This document shows, in pieces, positions 7,001 through 14,756 of a stretch of DNA of 35,497 nucleotides (the first letter of the stretch is position 1; each line of letters opens with the position of its first letter). Position numbers and translations under genes: made by a program. This DNA is from Bacillota bacterium. GTDB taxonomy: Bacteria > Bacillota > Sulfobacillia > JAJYWN01 > JAJZPE01. Location: the NCBI GenBank assembly GCA_036504675.1, contig DASXUT010000198.1, positions 1-35,497 of the forward strand, written 5' to 3'. The notes beneath the pieces are model-generated. The model saw only the letters and a program-made list of their open reading frames with translations, had not been told where the DNA came from and did not search any database.

Positions 7001-7046
7001 GGCCATGCCACTGGGCGCTCTTTTCGCGCCCGGTGGAAAGGCCACC
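7001..7046 (+). promoter_or_regulatory. Structured leader with two mutually exclusive hairpins
   Basis: CCACTGGGCGC (7008-7018) pairs with GCGCCCGGTGG (7026-7036) over 11 bp with one T-G pair and a TCTTTTC loop. The same GGTGG (7032-7036) can instead pair with CCACC (7042-7046). Flanking GGCC at 7001-7004 and 7040-7043 could add an outer helix. This lies in the roughly 115-nt leader of an operon for molybdopterin/tungstopterin enzymes, so a cofactor- or metal-sensing RNA is possible. I could not confirm a match to a known riboswitch class. Confidence 0.4.
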
Positions 7047-7076
7047 AAGACTGCCTTGCGAGGGGGACAATCGGCC

Positions 7077-7370
7077 ATGTCCCAGCAAGTCAAGGTCACC
7101 CTCAAGTACTACAACCTGGTACGAGAGACGACCCACCAGGTCTCGGAAAGCTTGGCCGTCGAGGCCGGCAGCACCTGGATGGAGGTCATCGAGGGCCTGT
7201 GCCGAAGGTACGGGCCTCAATTCGGGCTGCTCGTGATGCCGCAGCCTGGCCGACTCAACCCTCAGCTCCGTGTGTTCAGCGATGGTCATATACTCCTTGA
7301 CGACCGGCTCAAGGAACCCGTCACTGAAGGCGCGGAGCTTAGCTTTTTTTCGGCCATCTCGGGCGGCTGA
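7077..7370 (+). CDS. MoaD/ThiS-type ubiquitin-like sulfur carrier
   Basis: A protein of 97 residues with the ubiquitin-like beta-grasp pattern and a C-terminal Gly-Gly (residues 96-97), the site that is adenylated and thiocarboxylated in MoaD-type carriers. MoaD supplies sulfur for the dithiolene of molybdopterin, the ligand of Mo or W in aldehyde oxidoreductases. It is the first gene after the strong promoter and lies just upstream of an AOR set, so it is probably a dedicated carrier for that enzyme's pterin. ATG 7077 is chosen for the AGGGGG run 10 bases upstream. No MoaE, MoaA or MoeB partner is in the window, so those must be encoded elsewhere. Confidence 0.8.
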   Translation: MSQQVKVTLKYYNLVRETTHQVSESLAVEAGSTWMEVIEGLCRRYGPQFGLLVMPQPGRLNPQLRVFSDGHILLDDRLKEPVTEGAELSFFSAISGG

Positions 7371-7481
7371 AGCGGGACCCGACGGGCTTGCGCAATTGGC
7401 CCGTAATTGATCACCCGCCGGCACCGGTCGGGTTCAAGCTGACAAGCCGGCCAAGTCAGGGGTAGGGGGAACGGACAGGCG
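7371..7481 (+). promoter_or_regulatory. Intergenic region with a branched inverted repeat
   Basis: ACCCGAC (7377-7383) pairs with GTCGGGT (7427-7433), enclosing GGGC...GCCC at 7384-7402. No T-run follows. It could adjust expression between the MoaD-like carrier and the AOR subunits or act as an RNA processing site; this is inference from base pairing alone. Confidence 0.3.
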
Positions 7482-7958
7482 ATGAGGATCCAGCTGAATC
7501 CGGAGAAGTGCACTGGCTGCCAGATCTGCGAGGCATTCTGCTCCTTCAAGAAGGAGCGGGCGGTCTGGCCGGCGAGGTCGAGGATTTCCGTTCTGAAGTG
7601 GGAAAAGGAAGGCGTCTTCATCCCTTTCGTCTGCCAGCAGTGTGAGCGGGCGGCCTGTTATGAGGTGTGCCCGGTGGGGGCCATCGCCCGCAACGAGGAG
7701 ACCGGGGCGATGGAGGTCGACGAATCGCGCTGCCTGGGCTGCAAGATGTGCGTGACGGCCTGTCCCTTCGGCGGAGTGGCCTACGACCCCGACCGGGGTC
7801 GGGCGATCAAGTGCGACCTTTGCGGGGGCCAGCCGGAGTGCGTCAAGATGTGCCCCACCGGGGCGCTGAGCTTCGAGCGTGAAGAGAAGAACGCCCTTGC
7901 CCGGAAGCGTCAGGGCGCCGAGAGACTGGCCAAGTATATCGATGCCATCGGGAGGTGA
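7482..7958 (+). CDS. aorA: Polyferredoxin subunit of aldehyde oxidoreductase (AorA-like)
   Basis: A protein of 158 residues with 16 cysteines in four groups of four, enough for four [4Fe-4S] clusters: Cys10/13/16/20, Cys51/54/59/63, Cys84/87/90/94 and Cys111/114/120/124. The pattern is that of the HycB/DmsB-type electron-transfer subunits. Size, cluster number and position before an AOR and an FAD/NAD-binding protein match AorA of the AorABC aldehyde oxidoreductase described in Aromatoleum aromaticum, which passes electrons between the tungsten subunit and the flavin subunit in the cytoplasm. No signal peptide is seen. Its stop lies within the ribosome binding site of the next gene, so the two are coupled. 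Confidence 0.85.
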   Translation: MRIQLNPEKCTGCQICEAFCSFKKERAVWPARSRISVLKWEKEGVFIPFVCQQCERAACYEVCPVGAIARNEETGAMEVDESRCLGCKMCVTACPFGGVAYDPDRGRAIKCDLCGGQPECVKMCPTGALSFEREEKNALARKRQGAERLAKYIDAIGR

Positions 7959-7963
7959 GAGGG

Positions 7964-9871
7964 ATGCGCTATCAGGGTTACACCGGCAAGTACCTGGAGG
8001 TCGACCTGACCACCGGGCGGATCGAGACCCGGCCGGTCGAGGACAAGCTGGCCGAGACCTACCTTGGGGCCAACGGCTTCGGCACGAGGCTCCTGTGGGA
8101 GCGGGTCGGCCCGGAGGTCGATCCCCTCTCGCCCGAGAATATCATCGTCTTCGCCACCGGCCCGCTGAATGGGACGCTGATGCCCAACAGCGGTCGGATG
8201 GAGGTCATCACCAAGTCTCCTCTGACGGGCATCTACGGCGACTCCAACGCCGGCGGGTTCCTCGGTCCCGAGCTGAAGTTCGCCGGGGTCGACTTCGTCG
8301 TCTTCAGCGGTCGGGCCGCCGCCCCGGTCTACCTGAGGATCGAGGACGGGCGGGCGGAGTTGCGCGACGCGCGTCACCTCTGGGGCAAAGACACCTTTGA
8401 GACTGAAGAGCTAATCCAGAAGGAACTCCGCGACCCGGGGATCAAGGTGGCCTGCATCGGGCCGGCCGGGGAGAATCTGGTCCGCTACGCCTGCATCCAG
8501 GCGACCATGTCGCGGTCCTTCGGCCGCGTAGGCGGCGGCGCCGTGATGGGCTCAAAGAACCTCAAGGCCCTGGCCGTCCGCGGTTTCGGGCCGGTCCGCA
8601 TCGCCGACCCCGAGAAGTTCTACGAGGTGGCCACGAGGTCCCATTTCGGCATCCGGGGCAACGACATCTACCCGGCCGTCAGCCGCTACGGGACGCCGGG
8701 CATCGTCTCGATCATGAACGGGATCGGTCGCTTCCCGACCAAGAACTTCCAGCTCGGCGGGTATGATCAGGCCGACAAGATCAACGCCGAGGCCCTCCGC
8801 GAGCAGTACTTCGTCAAGGACGTCGCCTGCTACGGCTGTCCGGTGGCCTGTGACAAGATCTACCGGGTGGACGAGGGTCCCTATGCCGGGACCGAGGTCC
8901 GCAGCTTCGAGTACGAGACCCTGGGCGGGTACGGGGCTTCCATTCTGAACCCGCGCCTCGATTCGATCATCAAGGCCGGCGACCTGTGCGACCGATTGGG
9001 GCTCGACGTCATCTCGGTCAGCCGGGCCATCTCCTTCGCCATGGAGTTGTATGACCGAGGCATCCTCAAGAAGGAAGCCTTCGACGGGCTGAATCCGGTC
9101 TGGGGGAACATCGAAGACGCCCTGGAGTTGACCAGACGGATCGCCTACAAGCAAGGCATCGGAGCGCTCCTCTCGCAGGGCGTCCGCCGGGCGGCGGCGG
9201 AGATCGGCCACGGGGCCGACCACTATGCCATGGAGGTCAAGGGACAGGAGATTGCCTCGCAGGACGGCCGGGCGCAGCAGTCGATGGGCCTCGCCCACGT
9301 CACCTCGAGCCGCGGAGCCGACCACCTCAAGGGCTTCCCGACCATCGATGAGACCGGCTATCCGACCGAGGCCAGGCGGCGCTACGGCGAGCAGTACCTG
9401 CCGGACATGGCCGATCCCCGGTCGACCAAGTTCAAGGGCTTCTTGATCAAGGACGGCGAGGACTACGCCGCCGTCGTCGACGCCGTCGGCACCTGCAAGT
9501 CCGGGGGCAACTTCGTCCTCGCGCAGCTCTACTGGGACGACGTGGCCGGGGCGGTGCGCTACGCCACCGGGATGGAGCTGGACGCCGACGGGTTGAAGGT
9601 CATCGGCGAACGGATCGTCAACCTCCAGCGGGCCTACAACGCGCTGCACGGGATCAGCCGGAAGGACGACCGCCTGCCCAAACGGCTCCTCACCGAGCCC
9701 AATTACCAGTCGACGAAAGAGGGGAGCGTCTGCCGGCTCGAGGAGATGCTGCCCGAATACTACAACCTGCGCGGTTGGGACGCCGAGAACGGTCTGCCCA
9801 CCGTCGCCCGCCTGCGCCAGTTGGCTCTGGACGACGTGGTCGAGCGCCTCGGCCCCAAGCTGAAGCCTTGA
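7964..9871 (+). CDS. aorB: Tungsten aldehyde:ferredoxin oxidoreductase, catalytic subunit (AorB-like)
   Basis: A protein of 635 residues, the usual AOR length. The enzyme interconverts aldehydes and carboxylic acids with a bis-pterin tungsten (or molybdenum) centre. The [4Fe-4S] ligands are Cys289, Cys292 and Cys296 (ACYGCPVAC, almost the same positions as in the Pyrococcus enzyme) and Cys511 in DAVGTCKSGG. Pterin-binding DxxGL(D/C) motifs appear at DRLGLDV and DAVGTCK. N-terminal GYTGKYLEVDLTTG is typical. ATG 7964 is preferred over GTG 7955 because GGAGGTGA (7951-7958) is well spaced for it. It is flanked by polyferredoxin and FAD/NAD subunits, suggesting a three-subunit NAD-coupled complex. 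The substrate is not predictable. It differs clearly from the two other AORs in this window. Confidence 0.9.
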   Translation: MRYQGYTGKYLEVDLTTGRIETRPVEDKLAETYLGANGFGTRLLWERVGPEVDPLSPENIIVFATGPLNGTLMPNSGRMEVITKSPLTGIYGDSNAGGFLGPELKFAGVDFVVFSGRAAAPVYLRIEDGRAELRDARHLWGKDTFETEELIQKELRDPGIKVACIGPAGENLVRYACIQATMSRSFGRVGGGAVMGSKNLKALAVRGFGPVRIADPEKFYEVATRSHFGIRGNDIYPAVSRYGTPGIVSIMNGIGRFPTKNFQLGGYDQADKINAEALREQYFVKDVACYGCPVACDKIYRVDEGPYAGTEVRSFEYETLGGYGASILNPRLDSIIKAGDLCDRLGLDVISVSRAISFAMELYDRGILKKEAFDGLNPVWGNIEDALELTRRIAYKQGIGALLSQGVRRAAAEIGHGADHYAMEVKGQEIASQDGRAQQSMGLAHVTSSRGADHLKGFPTIDETGYPTEARRRYGEQYLPDMADPRSTKFKGFLIKDGEDYAAVVDAVGTCKSGGNFVLAQLYWDDVAGAVRYATGMELDADGLKVIGERIVNLQRAYNALHGISRKDDRLPKRLLTEPNYQSTKEGSVCRLEEMLPEYYNLRGWDAENGLPTVARLRQLALDDVVERLGPKLKP

Positions 9872-9876
9872 CCTCG

Positions 9877-11151
9877 ATGAGCACAGCCGATATGCGTTAT
9901 CTGATCATCGGCAACAGCGCGGCCGGTCTCAGCGCGGCCGAGGCCGTCCGCGAGGCCGACCCGCGGGGCGAGATCACCGTCCTCTCGGACGAAGCCCGCC
10001 CGGCCTACTCCCGCATCTTCCTGCCCGACCTGATCGCCGGCAAGATCGGCTTTGACCGGATGGCCATGCGCCGGCCGGATTTCTACCCTCGCGTCGGCAT
10101 CGACCTTCGGCTCGGCCAGGCCGCGGTGGGCCTCGACGTCCGCGAGCGCCAGGTCGAACTGGCCGACGGGCGGAGCCTGCCTTATGACCGCCTGCTCCTG
10201 GCGACCGGCGCCTTGCCGGTGCCCCTGGATGTCCCCGGCAGCGACCTGCCCGGGGTCACCGGGCTGCATTCCTTCGAAGACGCCATGGTCCTCCTGGACC
10301 GGGCCAGACGGGGCGAGGACAACCACCGTCAAGCGGTCGTGGTCGGCGGTGGTCCGGTCAGCGTCAAGACCGCCGAGGCTCTGACCAAGCTCGGTCTGAA
10401 GGTGGTCATGGTGGTCTCCTCACCGGCCATCCTTTCCCGGACGGCCGACGCCGTCGCCGCCGGCCTTCTGGCCAAGCGGATGGACGAGGCCGGGGTCCGG
10501 CTTCTGACCGGTCGGAGCGTGGCCGAGGTGCGGGGGAACCTGGATTCCGGGGTCGAGGCCGTGGTCCTCGACGACGGTGAGGTCCTTGCGGCGACCATGG
10601 TCGTCGTCGGCAAGGGCGTTCGGCCCAACCTCTTCCTGGCCGCCGATGGCGGCCTGGTCTGCGGCCGGGGGATCATGGTGGATACCCGCTTGGCGACCGA
10701 GGCTCCCGGGGTCTATGCCGCCGGCGATGTGGCGGAAACCCCGGTCGGCGGCCGGACGGTGGTCAACACGATGTGGCCCAACGCCGTGGCCCAGGGCCGG
10801 ACGGCCGGCCACAACATGGCCGGGGCCGCCGAGGAGAGCCCGATCAGCGTTCGTTCCAACGCCGGGACCTTCTTCGGGCTGACCGTCGCCACCGTCGGCC
10901 AGACCGAGACGAGGCCCGGCCAGACCGAAGTCATCCGGGCCGGCCTCGGCAGCGGCCACTATGAAAAGGTCATCCTGGAAGCGAGCGGGGCGGTGGCCGG
11001 GGCGATTCTGGTCGGCGAGGTCGACCCCATCGGATTCCTGCGGTGGTGCCTGTCGCATGGCCTTCCCACCGAGGACCTGGGCCCGCACCTGATGGAGCGC
11101 GGCCTCCGGTATTCCGCCGTACTGGCCCAGGCGCCGTCGACCAAACCTTGA
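9877..11151 (+). CDS. aorC: FAD/NAD-dependent oxidoreductase subunit (AorC-like)
   Basis: A protein of 424 residues of the pyridine nucleotide-disulfide oxidoreductase fold. The FAD-binding start YLIIGNSAAGLSAAE is at about residues 8-22, the NAD-binding VVVGGGPVSVK at about 154-164, and the second FAD motif AGDVAE near 281. There is no redox-active CxxxxC pair, so it is not a thiol reductase. Directly after aorA- and aorB-like genes it fits the role of AorC, which carries electrons between the polyferredoxin subunit and NAD(H). ATG 9877 begins five bases after the AOR stop without a strong ribosome site; ATG 9892 is an alternative. A general NADH:rubredoxin-type reductase is the other possibility. 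Confidence 0.8.
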   Translation: MSTADMRYLIIGNSAAGLSAAEAVREADPRGEITVLSDEARPAYSRIFLPDLIAGKIGFDRMAMRRPDFYPRVGIDLRLGQAAVGLDVRERQVELADGRSLPYDRLLLATGALPVPLDVPGSDLPGVTGLHSFEDAMVLLDRARRGEDNHRQAVVVGGGPVSVKTAEALTKLGLKVVMVVSSPAILSRTADAVAAGLLAKRMDEAGVRLLTGRSVAEVRGNLDSGVEAVVLDDGEVLAATMVVVGKGVRPNLFLAADGGLVCGRGIMVDTRLATEAPGVYAAGDVAETPVGGRTVVNTMWPNAVAQGRTAGHNMAGAAEESPISVRSNAGTFFGLTVATVGQTETRPGQTEVIRAGLGSGHYEKVILEASGAVAGAILVGEVDPIGFLRWCLSHGLPTEDLGPHLMERGLRYSAVLAQAPSTKP

Positions 11152-11168
11152 TGGAGGGAAGCGTCCAA

Positions 11169-11774
11169 ATGGTCAAGATCCTCGGCATCAGCGGGAGCCC
11201 CCGCCAAGCAGCCACCTACTTCGCGGTCCAAGAGGCCCTCAAGGCGGCCGCCGAGGTCGGCGGCGTGGAGACCGAGTTCATCAGCCTCAAGGGCAAGAAG
11301 ATCAATTTCTGCCTCCACTGTGACTACTGCGTCCGGAACAAGTCACACTGCCTGCAGAAGGACGACATGTCCGAGATCCTCGACAAGATGGCCGCGGCCG
11401 ATGGGTTCATTCTCGGCTCGCCGGTCTACGAGGGGTCGATGTCCGGCCAGTTGAAGACGATGCTGGACCGGCTGCGCCCGACCTACCTGGTCTATGACAA
11501 CGGCTTTCGGAACAAGGTCGGCGGGGCCATCGCCGTCGGCGGCGACCGCAATGGGGGCGTCGAGAGCACGATCAAGGGGATCCTCGACTTCTACCACATC
11601 TTCGAGGTCATCACCGTCGGCGGGATCGCCCCCGGCGGCAACTACGGCGGCACGGTCTGGTCGCAGGACCGTCGGGCCGAGGGGGCCAAGGCCGACGAGA
11701 ACGGCATGGAGACCGTCCGGAAGCTCGGCCGGCGGGTGGCCCAGGTGACCAAGCTGGTGAACGCGCGGGACTGA
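11169..11774 (+). CDS. Iron-sulfur flavoprotein (Isf-like), copy 1
   Basis: A protein of 201 residues of the NADPH-dependent FMN reductase/flavodoxin-like fold. FMN phosphate-binding loop GISGSPRQ is at residues 6-13 and the second flavin segment GSPVYEGSMSGQ follows later. Cysteines 48, 51, 54 and 61 form CX2CX2CX6C, the compact motif that binds [4Fe-4S] in archaeal and clostridial iron-sulfur flavoproteins. It probably shuttles electrons between ferredoxin and another acceptor. GGAGGGAA lies eight bases before ATG 11169. A paralogue with the same motif is encoded at 19960, also next to an AOR gene, so the two may serve different AORs. Confidence 0.8.
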   Translation: MVKILGISGSPRQAATYFAVQEALKAAAEVGGVETEFISLKGKKINFCLHCDYCVRNKSHCLQKDDMSEILDKMAAADGFILGSPVYEGSMSGQLKTMLDRLRPTYLVYDNGFRNKVGGAIAVGGDRNGGVESTIKGILDFYHIFEVITVGGIAPGGNYGGTVWSQDRRAEGAKADENGMETVRKLGRRVAQVTKLVNARD

Positions 11775-11859
11775 GAGCGAGCGGGGTTGTCGAAACTCTC
11801 AGGCCATCCGGGTTTAGATAGCGGGAACCAATCGGCGAAACGAGGTGCGATGATTAGCC

Positions 11860-13026
11860 ATGCAGCAGCCCAACTTCTCCTTCCACTTTCCAACCAGGGT
11901 GCGGTTCGGGGCGGGTGTCCTGGGCCAATTGCCGGATGAACTCCGTGGCCTCGGCGCGCGCCGGATCTTCCTGCTCACCGACTCCGGCCTGGTCAAGGTC
12001 GGCCTGGCCGACCGGATCGAAATCTTGATCCGCGGGGTCGGCCTGGAGGTCCGGGTCTTCTCGGACATCGAGACAAACCCCACGGCGGCCACCGTGGCCA
12101 GGGCGCTCGAGGCGGCCCGGGCCTTCGGACCGGAGGCCATCGTCGCGGTCGGCGGCGGCAGCCCGATCGACGTCGGCAAGGTCGTCGCCTTCCTCCTGAC
12201 CAACCCCGGCTCGCTCGCCGAGTACCAGTGGGAGGGGCGCAAGATTGCGACCGCTCCGGTGCCCCTGATCGCCGTCTCGACGACCTCCGGCACCGGCAGC
12301 GAGGTCACCCGGACGGCGGTCATCCTCGATCGGAACACCAAGAAGGGGATCGTCTCCGACCACCTCTTCCCGCGGACGGCCCTGGTCGACCCGGAACTGA
12401 CCCGGTCGATGCCGCCCAAGCTGACGGCGGCGACCGGCGTCGACGCCCTGTCCCACGCCCTCGAGGCCTACGTGGGGAAGGGGATCCACCCCCTGACCGA
12501 AAGCTGGGCGCTGTGGGCGGTCGAGCTGATCATGGCCGCCCTCCCCAGGGCTTACGCCGACGGAGACGACCTCGCCGCCCGCGCCGACATGGCCCTGGCC
12601 AGCTCGATGGCGGGGGTGGCGATGGACCAGAGCGGCTTGGGGATCATCCACTCGATGGCCAGCCCACTCTCCGGGCTCTTCAACGTCCACCACGGCCTGG
12701 CCAACGCCGTCCTCCTGGCCGCCGGGATGCGCTTCAATCTGCCGGTGGTCCCCGAGCGGCACGCCCGCCTGGCCCGGGCCCTGGGCGTCGGCCTCGCCGG
12801 CCTCGGCCCGGCCGAAGCCAGTGAAGCCATGGCCAAGCGGCTCGACGACTTCGTCACCGGTCTGGGCATCGACTGCAACCTGGCCCTCCTCGGGGTCAAG
12901 GAATCCGACCTCGAGCCGATGGGCCGGGAGACCACGGGCATCTTCCTCCTTCGCAACAACCCCAGGCCGGCCAACGCCGAAGAGTGCACGGCCATCTTCA
13001 GAAGCCTGTGGCGGCGGGTGTCATGA
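11860..13026 (+). CDS. Iron-containing alcohol dehydrogenase
   Basis: A protein of 388 residues, the usual length of group III alcohol dehydrogenases, which interconvert alcohols and aldehydes with NAD(P)H. The nucleotide-binding GGGSPIDVGK starts at residue 98 and the STTSGTGSE segment is typical. The metal ligands match those of FucO in spacing: Asp195, His199 (DALSHALE), His264 (GIIHSM) and His278 (VHHG). GAGGTG at 11842-11847 precedes ATG 11860. Its stop overlaps the start of the second AOR (ATGA), so the two are coupled: the dehydrogenase could supply or consume the aldehyde handled by that AOR, giving acid-alcohol interconversion. Substrate unknown. Confidence 0.9.
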   Translation: MQQPNFSFHFPTRVRFGAGVLGQLPDELRGLGARRIFLLTDSGLVKVGLADRIEILIRGVGLEVRVFSDIETNPTAATVARALEAARAFGPEAIVAVGGGSPIDVGKVVAFLLTNPGSLAEYQWEGRKIATAPVPLIAVSTTSGTGSEVTRTAVILDRNTKKGIVSDHLFPRTALVDPELTRSMPPKLTAATGVDALSHALEAYVGKGIHPLTESWALWAVELIMAALPRAYADGDDLAARADMALASSMAGVAMDQSGLGIIHSMASPLSGLFNVHHGLANAVLLAAGMRFNLPVVPERHARLARALGVGLAGLGPAEASEAMAKRLDDFVTGLGIDCNLALLGVKESDLEPMGRETTGIFLLRNNPRPANAEECTAIFRSLWRRVS

Positions 13027-14756
13027 GGATCCTCCGGGTCGACCTCAGCAAGCGGTCGTGGCGGGATCAGGACTTGACCGGCGAAGCGGCGATCCTGGGC
13101 GGGCGAGGGCTGTGCGCGGCCATCGTCAGCCGGGAGATCCCGGCCGGCTGCGACCCATTGGGCTATCAGAACCACCTGGTCATCGCCGGCGGCGCTCTGG
13201 CCGGGTTCAACCTGTCGAGTGCCGGGAGGGCCTCCTTCGGGGCCAAGAGCCCGCTCACCGGCGGGATCAAAGAAGCCAACGCCGGCGGCACGGCCGCCGA
13301 GGCCTTGGCCGGCTTGGGACTGAGGGGCGTGGTCCTGGAAGGGCTCCTGCCGGCCGGACCGATGGCCGTGCTGGTCATCGACGGTGACGGCTGCCGCTTC
13401 GTCGATGCCTCGCCCTACTGCGGACTTGGCAATTTCGCGCTGGCGGGGAGGCTATTTGCCGACTTCGGCCGGGATTACAGTCTAATTACCATCGGTCAGG
13501 CCGGGGAACGCCGGTCCAAGGCGGCGGCCCTGGCCGTCAGCGACGCCGAGGGCCGGCCGAGCAGGATGGCGGCCCGTGGCGGCCTCGGAGCGGTACTGGG
13601 GGCCAAAGGCCTGAAGGCCGTGATGATCGCCAGGAAGACCGGCCAAAAGCCGGTGCCGGCGGACCGGGAAGCCTTCGCCGAGGCCCGGAAAGCCTATCAT
13701 CAAACGGTGGCCAGTAGTGATCGGATCCAGGTCCTGGCCAAGTACGGCACCGCCTCGACGATGATGGTGACCAACTCCATCGGCGCCCTGCCGACGAGGA
13801 ACTTCAGCGCCGGGGTGTTCGCCGGGGCTGAGAACCTCAGCGGGGAGAGACTCTACGAAGTGATCACCGCCCGCGGCGGCCAGGGGACACCCACCCACGC
13901 CTGCATGGAAGGGTGCGTCATCCGCTGCTCCAATTGCTTCGCCGGGCCCGACGGCCGCGAGGTGGTCGCCCCCATCGAATACGAAACTCTCGGGATGATG
14001 GGCTCTAACCTGGGCCTCGATTCCCTCGACGACGTGGCTCAGCTCAACTTCAGGTGCAATGACTATGGCCTCGACACCATCGAGACCGGCGCCGCCCTGG
14101 GGGTCTTGGCCGAATGCGGCCAAGTGGCTTTCGGCGACGGGGCCGGGTTCATCGCCCTCCTTGAGGAGGTGGCCGCCGACACCAAGCGCGGCCGACTCAT
14201 CGCCGACGGCGCCGAGGCCGTCGGGCGGGCTTTCGGGGCGAAACGGGTGCCGGTGGCCAAGGGGCAGGCCGTCTCGGCCTATGACCCGCGCGGGGTCAAG
14301 GGAACCGGGGTGACCTACGCCACCTCGCCGATGGGCGGCGACCATACCGCCGGGCTGACCGTCTTTGCCAACGTCGACCATCACGCCACCGCGGGACAGG
14401 CCGCCCTGTCCGCGCAGATGCAGGTCGGACGGGCCTACTACGATGCCCTCGGCCTGTGCACCTTCCTGCAGAGCGCCATCGGAGGCCGGCCGGGTCTGAT
14501 CCTTGACCTGCTGAACAAGGCCTATGGCCTGAATCTGAAGGACGATTACCTGTCGACCCTCGGCCGCCGGGTCATCTCCACCGAACTGGCCTACAACGAC
14601 CGGATCGGGCTCAGCCGGCCCGGACTGCCCGACTTCTTCACCCAGGAGAAGCTGGGCCCGGACGGCCTGACCTTCGACGTGCCGCAGGAGGAGATGGAGC
14701 GGATCATCGCCGATTTTCGCACCGCTGAGCCCCTCAAGCTGGAGGGATCGAAGTGA
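13023..14756 (+). CDS. Aldehyde ferredoxin oxidoreductase family protein, copy 2 (short form)
   Basis: A protein of 577 residues, about 60 shorter than the other two AORs here, with a trimmed N-terminus (MRILRVDLSKRSWRD). The cluster region is Cys294, Cys298, Cys302, Cys305 in ACMEGCVIRCSNC, so the standard CX2CX3C spacing is altered and an extra cysteine is present; the distal cysteine is in DALGLCTFLQ. GLDTIE is a pterin-contact motif. ATG 13023 overlaps the alcohol dehydrogenase stop, and its own TGA overlaps the next GTG start. It may act with the alcohol dehydrogenase. Substrate is unknown; the motif change suggests a subfamily of its own. Confidence 0.85.
   Translation: MRILRVDLSKRSWRDQDLTGEAAILGGRGLCAAIVSREIPAGCDPLGYQNHLVIAGGALAGFNLSSAGRASFGAKSPLTGGIKEANAGGTAAEALAGLGLRGVVLEGLLPAGPMAVLVIDGDGCRFVDASPYCGLGNFALAGRLFADFGRDYSLITIGQAGERRSKAAALAVSDAEGRPSRMAARGGLGAVLGAKGLKAVMIARKTGQKPVPADREAFAEARKAYHQTVASSDRIQVLAKYGTASTMMVTNSIGALPTRNFSAGVFAGAENLSGERLYEVITARGGQGTPTHACMEGCVIRCSNCFAGPDGREVVAPIEYETLGMMGSNLGLDSLDDVAQLNFRCNDYGLDTIETGAALGVLAECGQVAFGDGAGFIALLEEVAADTKRGRLIADGAEAVGRAFGAKRVPVAKGQAVSAYDPRGVKGTGVTYATSPMGGDHTAGLTVFANVDHHATAGQAALSAQMQVGRAYYDALGLCTFLQSAIGGRPGLILDLLNKAYGLNLKDDYLSTLGRRVISTELAYNDRIGLSRPGLPDFFTQEKLGPDGLTFDVPQEEMERIIADFRTAEPLKLEGSK

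Noticed and set aside
6962-7076. Definite Moco/Tuco riboswitch
   Set aside because: Context and pairing are suggestive, but I cannot match the conserved nucleotides with confidence without a covariance-model search.
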